Below are positions 45,092 to 53,495 of a stretch of DNA of 64,000 nucleotides, piece by piece. The DNA comes from UBA11524 sp034104265. Lineage in GTDB: Bacteria; Bacillota; Clostridia; Christensenellales; Aristaeellaceae. The stretch's first letter is position 1; every line of letters begins with the position of its first letter. The stretch spans positions 1-64,000 of the forward strand of contig JAXEEE010000144.1 in assembly GCA_034104265.1 (NCBI GenBank), read 5' to 3'. Made by a program: the position numbers and the translations under genes. The notes below the pieces were generated by a model, which did not search any database, was not told the origin of the DNA, and worked only from the letters and a program-made list of their open reading frames with translations.

Positions 45092-45122
45092 AGGGGGAGC
45101 AGCCAGGCTGCTCCCCCTCTTT
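45092..45122 (+). terminator. Intercistronic hairpin behind the binding-protein gene
   Basis: AGGGGGAGCAGCC and GGCTGCTCCCCCT form a 13-base-pair stem with a one-base loop, followed by CTTTT. It lies between the binding protein and the GH2 enzyme and probably acts as a partial terminator. Confidence 0.75.
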
Positions 45123-45140
45123 TGACAAAGGAGATTGTTT

Positions 45141-47543
45141 ATGGAATACTTCTTCCAAAGCCACGCTGTGCACGAGAAGGCCTTCTTTGGCTTCGACTGG
45201 CAGTTCGCTCTCACGGACAGCCGCGACTTTCCCGGAGCCGATGTACCCTGGCGCGTCGTGCAGCTGCCCCACGACTGGTCGGTGGATTATCCCGTGGACG
45301 AGAGCGCCCCGTCCTGCGGCTCGGGCGGCTATGCGCGCACGGGCATCGGCTGGTACAGGCGGGTTTTCTCCGCCGCTGTGACGGAAGGCAGCCGCTATGC
45401 CCTGCTGTTCGACGGCGTGTTCATGAACTGCGACGTATGGCTGAACGGCCAGCACGTGGGCGGGCATGTCTACGGCTACACCAGCTTTGAGCTGGACATC
45501 ACCCAAGCCCTGCAGGAGGGCGAAAACGAGCTGCTCGTCCGGGTGGACAACAGCCAGCAGCCCGGCTCCCGCTGGTATACCGGCAGTGGCATCACCCGCA
45601 ATGTGTACCTTGTGCGCACGGGCAGCGTGCATTTCCGCACCTGGAGCGTCTTCGTCACCGTGCCGGAAATCACCGGGGATCGGGCCAAAGTCTGTGTGCA
45701 GGCCGAGGTGCTGGGCGCGTATGATCAGCCGGGTCTGACGCTGGAAACCACGCTCATCGACCCGGACGGTCAGCCTGTGGCCCGGGACTGCGCCGCGCTG
45801 GCCCCCGTGGCGAAACTGGCCACCCATCAGCAGCTGGAGGTGGCCCGACCCCGACGCTGGGACATCGACTCGCCCGTGCTGTACACGGCTCTGACGCGGC
45901 TGATGCAGGACGGCCGGCTACTGGACGAAATGCAGACTCCCTTCGGTCTGCGGGAAATCGCCTATGACACCGAGAACGGCTTCCTGCTCAACGGGCGCAA
46001 GGTCATCATGCAGGGCGTGTGCCTGCACCATGACGGCGGCTGCGTGGGCGCGGCGGTACCGCCCGCCGTCTGGGAGCGCCGCCTGAAAAAGCTGAAGGTC
46101 ATGGGCTGCAATGCCCTGCGCTGCAGCCACAACCCGCCGGATCCCGCGCTGCTGGACCTGGCGGATACCCTGGGCTTCGTGGTGATGGACGAGGCCTTTG
46201 ACGAATGGCATCACATGAAGGGCAAGGAGTTCGGCTCCAACACCCACGCCAGCCGGGGCTACTCGGAATGGTTCGACGCCTGCGCGACGGAGGACATGAA
46301 GGCCATGGTGGAGCGTGACCGCAACCACCCCAGCATCGTCCTGTGGTCCATCGGCAACGAGGTGCGGGAGCAGAGCATGCCCGATGGCTGGAAGTACGCC
46401 CGGATGCTGGCGGGGCTGTGCCACGGGCTGGATCCCACCCGGCCCATCACCCAGGCCTGCGACCAGATGAAGGCCGAGCCCTACCCCGCCACGGAGGCCT
46501 TCCTGAACGAGCTGGACATTGTGGGCGTGAACTACGTGGACAGGTGGCGGGAGCGCACGGAAACCTTCTTCGACGAGGAGCGTCAAGAGCACCCCGACTG
46601 GCTGCTGCTGGGCACGGAGGACATTGCGGTCAACGGCCGCCGGGGTGATTACGACCTGTCCGCCGAGGCCACCGTCTGGGGCCCGAAGCGCTACGATGCC
46701 CGGATGCTCAAGGCGGAGAAGCTGTGGAAGTACATCCGCACCCGGCGCCATGTGATCGGCAGCTTCATGTGGACGGGCGTGGACTATCTGGGCGAATGCT
46801 TCTGGCCGGACAAGGGCAGCAGCGCTGGCGTGATGGACACCTGCGGCTTCGAGAAGGACGGCTACTATTTCTACCGCTCCCAGTGGATAAAGGACGAGCC
46901 CGTGCTGTATCTCTGCCCCCACCGGAACCTGCATCTTGCGCAGGGCAGCATCTATCCCCTGATCTGCTACACCAACTGTGCCTCCGTGGAGCTGCTGGTG
47001 GGCGGGGTCAGCTACGGCGTAAAGGCCTATGAATTCCCCAATCAGGGCATGACCCGGGAATGGGCGCACTTCGACCGGCCCTTCGCCCCCATCACCACCA
47101 ACGATCTGCACCTGAGCTGGGATATTCCCTTCACGAAGGACGAGGTGGTGGCCATCGGCCGGGATCTGAACGGCCAGGAAATCGCCCGCGCCGTGCTGCG
47201 CCCCGCCGGTGCGCCCGACCATCTGGAGGTACTGGCTGACCGCCCGCAAATCCGTGCCGACGGACGGGATGTGGTGCAGCTGGAGATCGCCCTCCGGGAC
47301 GCCCAGGGCCAGCTGGTGCCCGATCATGACCTGCCCGTCACCGTCCATGTGGAGGGCGGCGAGCTGCTGGGCATGGACAACGGCAGGCCCGATGACCAGA
47401 CCCTGTACCGCTCCGGCTGCCGCGACACCTTCGGCGGACTGGCCTGCGCCATTGTCCGAGCACCGCGGGTTCCCGGGGAGATCCGGCTGCAGGTGAGCGC
47501 ACCCGGCGTGCAGGGCGCAGCTGTGACCGTCTCCGCCCGCTGA
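45141..47543 (+). CDS. GH2 beta-galactosidase-like enzyme
   Basis: An 800-residue family 2 hydrolase of the bacterial beta-galactosidase branch with C-terminal DUF4982-like and immunoglobulin-like domains (VELLVGGVSYGVKAYEF; LEVLADRPQIRADGRDVVQLEIALRD). The sugar-binding domain at the start (GIGWYRRVF; WLNGQHVGGHVYGYTSF) is followed by the barrel with NHPSIVLWSIGNEVRE (acid/base E407) and LLLGTEDIA (nucleophile E493). No signal peptide, so it is cytoplasmic. Beta-galactosidase is most likely; beta-glucuronidase or galacturonidase are alternatives in this branch. The start at 45141 follows AAAGGAG. Confidence 0.87.
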   Translation: MEYFFQSHAVHEKAFFGFDWQFALTDSRDFPGADVPWRVVQLPHDWSVDYPVDESAPSCGSGGYARTGIGWYRRVFSAAVTEGSRYALLFDGVFMNCDVWLNGQHVGGHVYGYTSFELDITQALQEGENELLVRVDNSQQPGSRWYTGSGITRNVYLVRTGSVHFRTWSVFVTVPEITGDRAKVCVQAEVLGAYDQPGLTLETTLIDPDGQPVARDCAALAPVAKLATHQQLEVARPRRWDIDSPVLYTALTRLMQDGRLLDEMQTPFGLREIAYDTENGFLLNGRKVIMQGVCLHHDGGCVGAAVPPAVWERRLKKLKVMGCNALRCSHNPPDPALLDLADTLGFVVMDEAFDEWHHMKGKEFGSNTHASRGYSEWFDACATEDMKAMVERDRNHPSIVLWSIGNEVREQSMPDGWKYARMLAGLCHGLDPTRPITQACDQMKAEPYPATEAFLNELDIVGVNYVDRWRERTETFFDEERQEHPDWLLLGTEDIAVNGRRGDYDLSAEATVWGPKRYDARMLKAEKLWKYIRTRRHVIGSFMWTGVDYLGECFWPDKGSSAGVMDTCGFEKDGYYFYRSQWIKDEPVLYLCPHRNLHLAQGSIYPLICYTNCASVELLVGGVSYGVKAYEFPNQGMTREWAHFDRPFAPITTNDLHLSWDIPFTKDEVVAIGRDLNGQEIARAVLRPAGAPDHLEVLADRPQIRADGRDVVQLEIALRDAQGQLVPDHDLPVTVHVEGGELLGMDNGRPDDQTLYRSGCRDTFGGLACAIVRAPRVPGEIRLQVSAPGVQGAAVTVSAR

Positions 47544-47560
47544 GTCCGCTGCTATCGATC

Positions 47561-47596
47561 AGGCCCTTCCCGCCCATGATGCGGGAGGGGCCTTTT
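47561..47596 (+). terminator. Terminator of the beta-galactosidase operon
   Basis: AGGCCCTTCCCGC pairs with GCGGGAGGGGCCT, followed by TTTCC. Confidence 0.8.
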
Positions 47597-47688
47597 CCGT
47601 TCCCGTCAGCGGCGGAGCATTTCGGGCGACCGATGATTCCCTCAGCACAAATTGCGCAGGGGGGTCTTCTCAAAAACGGTCAACGGAG

Positions 47689-47716
47689 TATAATGAAAAT
47701 TGACCGGTACGGTCGA
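47689..47716 (+). promoter_or_regulatory. Promoter -10 and palindromic operator of the TetR operon
   Basis: A TATAAT (47689-47694) is followed by TTGACCG-GTA-CGGTCGA (47700-47716), a near-perfect palindrome over the transcription start. A half site, CGGTCAA, lies upstream of the -10. This arrangement suits autorepression by the TetR protein encoded 12 bases on. Confidence 0.7.
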
Positions 47717-47728
47717 CGGAGGAAGATC

Positions 47729-48406
47729 ATGAACGAGAAGTTCTTTTCGCTCCCGCAGGAGAAGCAGCAGGCCATCATCAACGCCGGCTACCGGGTGTTC
47801 TCACGGAATTCCTACCGGAAAAGCCCCATGAGCGAGATTGCCGACGCGGCGGGCATCAGCAAGTCGCTGCTGTTCCACTACTTCCGCAACAAGAAGGAGC
47901 TTTACCTGTTCCTGTGGGACACCTGCGCGAAGCTGACCCTGGAAGTCCTCCGGGACTTCCGCTGCTACGAGGGGAACGATCTGTTCGAGATCATGCGCAA
48001 GGGGCTGGAGGCCAAGACCAGCCTGATGCGCCGTTACCCGGATCTGGGGGCCTTCGCGCTGAAGTGCTACTACGAGAAGGATCCGGAGGTTCAGCCGGAA
48101 ATACAGCGGCTCATTGACAAGTACGGCTCCTACAGGAACAACGCCGCCATGCAGCGCCTGAACCCGGAGCAGTTCATCCCCGGGCTGGATCTGGAGATGA
48201 TGTACCAGGAGATGTTCTGGACGTCGGAGGGCTTCCTGTGGGAGCGGCTGCAGGAGGGCGAGCTGGACATTGAGGGCATGAACCGGGACTTCGGCAAGAT
48301 GATCGACTTCTGGAAGCAGCTTTATACAAGAAAAGAGGGATCGTGTGGAAGCCATCAGGACGAACCAGCTGACCAAGTCCTACGGGAAGGCCCGGGGCAT
48401 CATTGA
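47729..48406 (+). CDS. TetR-family regulator
   Basis: A 225-residue regulator: helix-turn-helix at residues 12-60 (KQQAIINAGYRVFSRNSYRKSPMSEIADAAGISKSLLFHYFRNKKELYLFL), then an all-helical ligand domain. The start at 47729 follows ACGGAGGAAG. The last 20 residues (GSCGSHQDEPADQVLREGPGHH) are encoded inside the start of the ABC ATPase gene, a 62-base overlap, and look like run-on sequence. It probably represses the ABC-2 exporter encoded next in response to a ligand or toxic compound. Confidence 0.9.
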   Translation: MNEKFFSLPQEKQQAIINAGYRVFSRNSYRKSPMSEIADAAGISKSLLFHYFRNKKELYLFLWDTCAKLTLEVLRDFRCYEGNDLFEIMRKGLEAKTSLMRRYPDLGAFALKCYYEKDPEVQPEIQRLIDKYGSYRNNAAMQRLNPEQFIPGLDLEMMYQEMFWTSEGFLWERLQEGELDIEGMNRDFGKMIDFWKQLYTRKEGSCGSHQDEPADQVLREGPGHH

Positions 48407-49226
48407 CCTGAACCTCCGGGTGGAGGAAGGGGAATTCTTCGGATTCATCGGCCCCAACGGCGCGGGGAAATCCACCACCATCCGCACCCTGCTGGGGCTG
48501 ATCCGGCCCACGGGCGGCAGCGCCCAGGTGCTGGGCATGGACGTGGGGAAGGACAGGCAGGCCATCCTGGCCCGGACAGGCTACATGCCCTCGGAGGCCG
48601 CGTGCTATCCGGGCATGCGGGTGCGGGACATGCTGCGGCTGTCCGCCCGGCTGCGCGGGGCCGACTGCCAGGCGGAAGCCCGCGTGCTGTGCGAGCGGCT
48701 GCAGCTGGATCCCGGGCGGAAGGTGGAGGATCTCTCCTTTGGCAACAGGAAGAAGGTGGCCATTGTCTGCGCGCTGCAGCACAGGCCCAGCCTGCTGATT
48801 CTGGACGAGCCTACCAGCGGCCTTGATCCGCTGATGCAGCGGGAGTTCTTCGCCATCCTGAAGGAGCGGCATGAGGAGGGAGCTACCATCTTCCTGTCCT
48901 CCCACGTGCTGTCGGAAATCCAGCGGAACTGCCAGCGGGCTGCCATCATCCGCGAGGGACGGCTGATCGCCTGCGACAGCGTGGAGGCCCTTTCCCGCAC
49001 CAGCGCCCGGCGGGTGACCGTCCACGGGCAGATCAACCTGACGGGGCTGGAGGGCATCCGCGACCTGCATCAGGCGGAGGAAGCCGTCAGCTTCCTGTAC
49101 AGCGGGGACATGAACGCCCTCATCCGCCGCCTGTCCGAGGGCCGCGTGGCTGACCTGACGGTGGCGGAGCCGGATCTGGAGGAAATCTTCCTGCACTACT
49201 ACACGGAAGGAGGCGAGGCGCAATGA
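48345..49226 (+). CDS. ABC-2 type transporter ATPase
   Basis: A 293-residue ATPase with Walker A GPNGAGKST, signature LSFGNRKK, Walker B LLILDEPTSGLDP and the H-loop in LSSHVLSE. The C-terminal extension is typical of drug or bacteriocin exporters (CcmA-like group). The start is GTG 48345, with AAAGAGGG before it, inside the tetR gene. It overlaps the permease gene by four bases. Confidence 0.93.
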   Translation: MEAIRTNQLTKSYGKARGIIDLNLRVEEGEFFGFIGPNGAGKSTTIRTLLGLIRPTGGSAQVLGMDVGKDRQAILARTGYMPSEAACYPGMRVRDMLRLSARLRGADCQAEARVLCERLQLDPGRKVEDLSFGNRKKVAIVCALQHRPSLLILDEPTSGLDPLMQREFFAILKERHEEGATIFLSSHVLSEIQRNCQRAAIIREGRLIACDSVEALSRTSARRVTVHGQINLTGLEGIRDLHQAEEAVSFLYSGDMNALIRRLSEGRVADLTVAEPDLEEIFLHYYTEGGEAQ

Positions 49227-50008
49227 CCATCATCCGGCATGAATGGAAGCAGGGCCGCACGTCCCTGGCCGTGTGGACGGCGGGCATCGGCGGGCTGATC
49301 GCCATCTGCATTTTCCTGTTCCCCGAAATGAAGGGCGAGATGGAGAGCGTCAGCGACATCTTCGCCTCCATGGGCTCCTTCACCGCCGCCTTCGGCATGG
49401 ACAGGCTCAGCTTCGGTACGCTGATCGGCTTCTACGGCGTGGAGTGCGGCAACATCCTGGGGCTGGGCGGGGCGCTGTTCGCGTCGTTCATCGCGGTGAG
49501 CGTGCTGTCCAAGGAGGAAAAGGACGGCACGGCGGAATTCCTGCTGACCCATCCGGTCAGCCGGGCCCGGGTGCTGACGGAAAAGCTCGTCGCCGTGCTC
49601 CTGCAGATTCTCGCGCTGAACGTGATTGTCCTGGCGCTGGCGCTGGGCTCCATCGCGGCCATCGGCGAGGCCGTCCCGTGGAAGGAGCTTCTGCTGATGC
49701 ACCTGAGCAACCTGCTGTTGCAGGTGGAACTGGCGGGGCTGTGCTTCGGGCTGTCGGCGTTCCTGCGTCGGGGCAGCGTGGGCGCAGGCCTGGGCGTGGC
49801 GGCCATGATGTACTTTCTGAACATCATGGCCAACATTTCCGCTGACGCGGAGTGCCTCAAGTACGTGACCCCCTTCGGCTATGCCGAGGCGGCGGACATC
49901 GTGTCCACCGGCACGCTGGACGGCGGGATGATCCTCCTGGGCATGGCGTACGCCGTGGCAGCTGTGGCCGTGGGCTATGTCCACTACTGCCGCAAGGATA
50001 TCCACTGA
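49223..50008 (+). CDS. ABC-2 type transporter permease
   Basis: A 261-residue membrane protein with about six helices. The first follows a short cytoplasmic start (MTIIRHEWKQGRTSLAVWTAGIGGLIAICIFLFP), and the segment SKEEKDGTAEFLLTHPVSRARVLTEKLVAVLLQI is a hallmark of this ABC-2 group. It is the channel partner of the ATPase encoded upstream. The substrate is unknown; TetR control suggests export of a harmful compound or lipid. Confidence 0.92.
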   Translation: MTIIRHEWKQGRTSLAVWTAGIGGLIAICIFLFPEMKGEMESVSDIFASMGSFTAAFGMDRLSFGTLIGFYGVECGNILGLGGALFASFIAVSVLSKEEKDGTAEFLLTHPVSRARVLTEKLVAVLLQILALNVIVLALALGSIAAIGEAVPWKELLLMHLSNLLLQVELAGLCFGLSAFLRRGSVGAGLGVAAMMYFLNIMANISADAECLKYVTPFGYAEAADIVSTGTLDGGMILLGMAYAVAAVAVGYVHYCRKDIH

Positions 50009-50024
50009 GTCAGCCTGCGCACGC

Positions 50025-50062
50025 AAAACGGCGCGGCCCATCCCGGGCCGCGCCGTTTTGTT
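50025..50062. terminator. Bidirectional terminator
   Basis: AAAACGGCGCGGCC pairs with GGCCGCGCCGTTTT between convergent genes; runs of A and T on either side serve both strands. Confidence 0.88.
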
Positions 50063-50070
50063 GTTGTCCG

Positions 50071-50721
50071 TCACCGCAGGCTTTGAGGCCTCAGCACCGC
50101 CACGTGGGGCTGGCAGGACAGATCCCCCGCCGTAATCCTGAGCAGGTCCGCTTCCTCCGCCATGTCCGTGTACAGCCCGGTGAAGTCCTCCACCGGGGCG
50201 ATGGGCCAGGTGGGATTGGCGGCGGTGCGGTAGTGCATGGGCAGAATCACCCGGGCCTGCAGGCGGGTGGCCACCTCCTTGGCCATGGGCGCGTCGATGG
50301 TGTAATACCCGCCCACGGGAATCATCAGCACATCCACCGGGGTCAGCGCCGCCTGCTGCGCCGGGCTGAGGGCGCAGCCCAGATCGCCCAGGTGCGCCAC
50401 CCGCAGGCCCTCCGCCTCCATGAGGAACAGAAGTGTCCTGCCCCGCTTCGCACCCTGCGCGTCGTCGTGGTACGCCTCCACCGCCGTCACCGTCACGTCC
50501 GGGGACAGGGTGTGGACGCCGGGTGCGTCGATCACCCGGGTGTAGCCGCTGATGGTGCTGACTGCGCTGTGGTCGTGGTGCCCGTGGGACACCAGCACCG
50601 CGTCCGCATCCACCTTCGTCACGGGATAGCCGCAGCTTTCGTCGTAGGGGTCGGTCACCAGGCGCATGCCGTTTTCCAGCTCGATGAGGAACTTGGCATG
50701 GCCGATGCAACTGATAATCAT
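50071..50721 (-). CDS. UPF0173-type metal-dependent hydrolase
   Basis: A 216-residue metallo-beta-lactamase-fold protein with the HxHxDH metal motif at H46-H51 (LVSHGHHDHS). Further motifs are HTLSPDVTVTAVEAYHDDAQG, RVAHLGDLGCAL and PVGGYYTIDAPMAKEVA, as in the UPF0173/YtkL (UlaG-like) group. ATG 50721 follows AAAGGAGG and overlaps the stop of the upstream gene by four bases. The biochemical role of UPF0173 is not settled; general hydrolase is all that can be said. Confidence 0.92.
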   Translation of the reverse strand: MIISCIGHAKFLIELENGMRLVTDPYDESCGYPVTKVDADAVLVSHGHHDHSAVSTISGYTRVIDAPGVHTLSPDVTVTAVEAYHDDAQGAKRGRTLLFLMEAEGLRVAHLGDLGCALSPAQQAALTPVDVLMIPVGGYYTIDAPMAKEVATRLQARVILPMHYRTAANPTWPIAPVEDFTGLYTDMAEEADLLRITAGDLSCQPHVAVLRPQSLR

Positions 50722-51215
50722 GACGCATCCTCCTTTGTCACGGGGGTCATGGCCCCGCACAGATACGGTATCAGTCCCCCGGGCAGGGGCTCGCGACGGC
50801 GCAGCCGGGCGGCCCAGTCCCGGTGCCAGGCGGCGCACAGCCGCTCCAGGGCGGCGCTGCCCGCGTCCCGGGCCTTCACCAGCGCGCGGATATCCTCCCG
50901 GGGCGCGTCATCGCCCCCGTGCCGCAAAAGCAGCGACAGGCAGCAGCCCGCTTCCCCCGCAAGCCGTTCCGGCACGGGGCAGTCCGGCGCATCCACCGGA
51001 TGATCCAGAAGCAGCCAGTCCCCCCGGCGCATGACCGTCCAGCCCGCTTTCTCCGCCAATGCGGTGAAATCCGCCACCGCCGCATCCTCCGCCGCCAGAG
51101 GCAGGTCGGTGGCCAGCAGGGCCTCCGGCGCGTCGCTGCGGCGCAGGGCGGGCTTGCGGCGGACAGGCACGGCGGAGAGCAACGTCTGCATGCCCCGGCG
51201 CAGCGGGGTCAGCAC
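50718..51215 (-). CDS. Uncharacterised protein
   Basis: A 165-residue protein I do not recognise. The start GTG 51215 is set by AGGAG five bases upstream and overlaps the preceding stop by seven bases, so it is translationally coupled on both sides. It is rich in Leu, Ala and Arg, with a likely alpha/beta core (FTALAEKAGWTVMRRGDWLLLDHP) and a helical C-terminal half with WHRDWAARLRR. No membrane segment or signal is seen. Its operon place between DUF1934 and UPF0173 genes is the only clue. Confidence 0.72.
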   Translation of the reverse strand: MLTPLRRGMQTLLSAVPVRRKPALRRSDAPEALLATDLPLAAEDAAVADFTALAEKAGWTVMRRGDWLLLDHPVDAPDCPVPERLAGEAGCCLSLLLRHGGDDAPREDIRALVKARDAGSAALERLCAAWHRDWAARLRRREPLPGGLIPYLCGAMTPVTKEDAS

Positions 51216-51667
51216 GGCTGCTCCTGCTGCCCGGCCATATATTCCAGGTGCAGGGTGTTCATGGAGGCAAAGCTCCCCTGCAGATCCACCTGGTACTTCA
51301 GGTGCACCGTCCCCCGCTCCGGGGACAGGTCGCACTGCACATGGGTGGCATAAATCGCCATGTCCAGATCCCCGTAGGGGGTGCGGTACTTGCTCTCAAA
51401 CCGCCTGTCCTTGACAAAGACCATGGTTGCGCCGTAGTCCCCCAGGCGGGTCATGCTGACGCGTCCCGGCTGCAGGTTCAGGATAATGTCCTGCGTCATC
51501 ACCGCGCCGGTGCTGTCGTCGGTCTCCATGGCCTGGTAGCGCAGCAGAAACCCGGAGGGCGTTTGACGCAGCTTGCCCGTGGTCATCACACGGATCACGT
51601 CCTCGTCGCTGCCCTCGCCGGTGATCCCGCACAGCCTGACCACCACGTCCGTGGGCTGTTCCTTCAC
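51209..51667 (-). CDS. DUF1934 (YwiB-like) beta-barrel protein
   Basis: A 152-residue protein resembling DUF1934/YwiB, small calycin-like barrels of Firmicutes. Patterns include EDVIRVMTTGKLRQTPSGFLLRYQA, MVFVKDRRFESKYRTPYGDLDMAIYATHV and GTVHLKYQVDLQGSFASMNTLHLEY. The start GTG 51667 is chosen because AAAGGAG lies nine bases upstream; TTG 51676 directly abuts that site. First gene of a three-gene minus-strand operon. Function unknown. Confidence 0.83.
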   Translation of the reverse strand: MKEQPTDVVVRLCGITGEGSDEDVIRVMTTGKLRQTPSGFLLRYQAMETDDSTGAVMTQDIILNLQPGRVSMTRLGDYGATMVFVKDRRFESKYRTPYGDLDMAIYATHVQCDLSPERGTVHLKYQVDLQGSFASMNTLHLEYMAGQQEQPC

Positions 51668-51726
51668 ATGCCTCAACTCCTTTGCGCTCCATTATACCAT
51701 ACATCCGCCGGAAACGCCACACGGGC

Positions 51727-51755
51727 TTGCGGATTTCCGCCAACCGGCGTATGAT
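51727..51755 (+). promoter_or_regulatory. Promoter of ispE-GNAT
   Basis: TTGCGG (51727-51732), 17 bases, TATGAT (51750-51755), 31 bases before the start codon. Confidence 0.6.
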
Positions 51756-51786
51756 AGAATCATCAAGGAGCAAGGAGCGTACCGCC

Positions 51787-53154
51787 ATGCGTATACAAGC
51801 CCGGGCAAAGATCAACTGGACGCTGGACATCACCGGCCAGCGGGAGGACGGCTATCACCTGATGGACATGCTGATGCAGCCCGTCACCCTGCACGATATC
51901 GTCACCATCGAGCCTGCGGAGGCCGTCACCCTGACCACCTCCGGCCAACCCCTGCTGCCCCCGGACGAAAGCCACCTGGCCCTGCGCGCCGCCCGGGCCC
52001 TGCAGCGGCACACCGGCTGCCCCCTGGGCGCGGCCATCCATGTGGAAAAGCACATTCCCGTGGGCGCGGGCATGGGCGGGGGCAGCGCGGACGCGGCAGC
52101 GGTGCTTCACGGGCTGAACCGGCTGTGGAATCTTGGTCTGACCCAGGCGGAGCTGGAGCAGGTGGGCCTGACCCTGGGGGCGGATGTGCCCTTCTGCCTG
52201 CGGGGCGGGCTGACCCGCACCACAGGCATTGGTGAAAGGATGGAGCCTCTCCCCTGCGGCAGGGACTGGCCCCTGGTGGTCATTCAGCCTTGCGAGGGCC
52301 TGTCCACCGGCGCGGTGTTCAGGGCCTGGCATCAGCAGGCGGAGGTCTCCCGCCCCGCCACGGAGGACGCTGCCCGGGCGCTGGCGGAGGGGGATCTGCC
52401 GCTGCTCGCCCGGAGCCTGGACAACGTGCTGCAGCCCGTCAGCCAGCGGATGCGGCCGGAGATCGCCCAGGCCATCGATGCCCTGAAGGCACAGGGCGCC
52501 TCCGCCGCGCTGATGACGGGCAGCGGCTCGGCGGTGTTCGGCGTGTTTGCCCGGAATGAGGATGCGCAAGTGGCTTACGAACGTCTCCGCAGCCGCTGGG
52601 AGCGCACCTGGCTGTGCGCCACCTGCCGGGAGAGCCTGGCCTTCTCCACCTGGATCGAAACACCCCGGCTGATCATCACGGACTTCACGCCGGACATGGC
52701 CCATGCCCTGCACCTGGCCTCCCTGGACGAGGACATGCGCCGCTTCCTGCCCGACGAGGTTTTCCCCACGGAGGAGAGCGCACGGGAAATCATTGAGGAG
52801 TTGATGGGCTGCTACGGCGGCAGGTCGGGGCCCTTTGTGCATCCGGTGCTGCTGAAGGACGGCGCCTTCATCGGCTATGTGGAGCTGCCGCCCCTGGGCG
52901 ACGGCTGGGAGATCGGCTACCACATTGCCAAAAGCCACACCGGGCGGGGCTACGCCGCCGAGGCCGTGTCGGCCTTCCTGCCGGTGATGATGGCGAAGCT
53001 GGGCATCACGCAGGTGCAGGGCGTGTGCCACGGGGACAACCTGGCCTCCCGGCGGGTGCTGGAGAAGTGCGGCTTCCGCAGGGTCTATGAGGGCGAGGCC
53101 CTCTACCATGGCGCCATGAACCCGGTGTACAAGGCCGTGTTCACCCTGGAATGA
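51787..53154 (+). CDS. ispE: IspE kinase fused to a GNAT N-acetyltransferase
   Basis: One 455-residue frame with two domains. Residues 1-285 are 4-diphosphocytidyl-2-C-methylerythritol kinase of the MEP isoprenoid pathway: K8 (RAKINWTL), D133 (LGADVPFCL) and the GHMP ATP loop VGAGMGGGSADAAA (92-105), with the C-terminal LMTGSGSAVFGVF. Residues about 290-455 are a RimJ/RimL-type GNAT domain: ETPRLIITDF, GYHIAKSHTGRGYAAEA (acetyl-CoA loop near 384-391) and NLASRRVLEKCGFRRVYEG. The linker (CATCRESLAFSTWI) is very short and no stop, start or ribosome site separates the parts. Free-standing IspE is usually about 280-300 residues. ATG 51787 follows AAGGAG. Confidence 0.92.
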   Translation: MRIQARAKINWTLDITGQREDGYHLMDMLMQPVTLHDIVTIEPAEAVTLTTSGQPLLPPDESHLALRAARALQRHTGCPLGAAIHVEKHIPVGAGMGGGSADAAAVLHGLNRLWNLGLTQAELEQVGLTLGADVPFCLRGGLTRTTGIGERMEPLPCGRDWPLVVIQPCEGLSTGAVFRAWHQQAEVSRPATEDAARALAEGDLPLLARSLDNVLQPVSQRMRPEIAQAIDALKAQGASAALMTGSGSAVFGVFARNEDAQVAYERLRSRWERTWLCATCRESLAFSTWIETPRLIITDFTPDMAHALHLASLDEDMRRFLPDEVFPTEESAREIIEELMGCYGGRSGPFVHPVLLKDGAFIGYVELPPLGDGWEIGYHIAKSHTGRGYAAEAVSAFLPVMMAKLGITQVQGVCHGDNLASRRVLEKCGFRRVYEGEALYHGAMNPVYKAVFTLE

Positions 53155-53164
53155 GCATACTGAA

Positions 53165-53192
53165 AGCCCGGCGGAGGTTTTTCCGCCGGGCT
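53165..53192 (+). terminator. Terminator of ispE-GNAT
   Basis: AGCCCGGCGGA (53165-53175) pairs with TCCGCCGGGCT (53182-53192), followed by GATTT. Confidence 0.75.
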
Positions 53193-53495
53193 GATTTCAC
53201 GGGGGCCGGCAGTCGCTCTGCCGGGACGATGGGGCATGATTGCAGCACAGCCTGCGGCGTGCATTGCGCAGCGGCACACAATTCCAGCATTGCGCCCGTG
53301 GTTGTCCTGCCGCAACGGAGGCTGCCCGGCTTCAACCCAGGTGCATCAAGGCCCGGCGGAACTGCTTCCGCCGGGCCTGATGCTGTCCTGAGCCTGCGTG
53401 CGCGGCCTTTTCGTCCACTATTGTCCTGCTTGCAGGAGAAGCGGCAGCCAGCCCTGACCGTGCATCTTCCGGCATGGCTAATGTCCTGCCGTCTG
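53193..53495. repeat. Non-coding stretch with a repeated hairpin and four TGTCCTG motifs
   Basis: No gene is supported here. GGCCCGGCGGAA-CTGC-TTCCGCCGGGCC (53350-53377) has the same stem as the ispE terminator and probably ends the minus-strand SPOCS/LysM transcript. The 7-mer TGTCCTG occurs four times (53303, 53384, 53422, 53482), which is more than expected by chance in 190 bases; its meaning is unknown. Confidence 0.5.

Noticed and set aside
53303..53488. CRISPR-like array from the four TGTCCTG motifs
   Set aside because: The repeats are only seven bases and unevenly spaced (81, 38, 60), with no cas genes.
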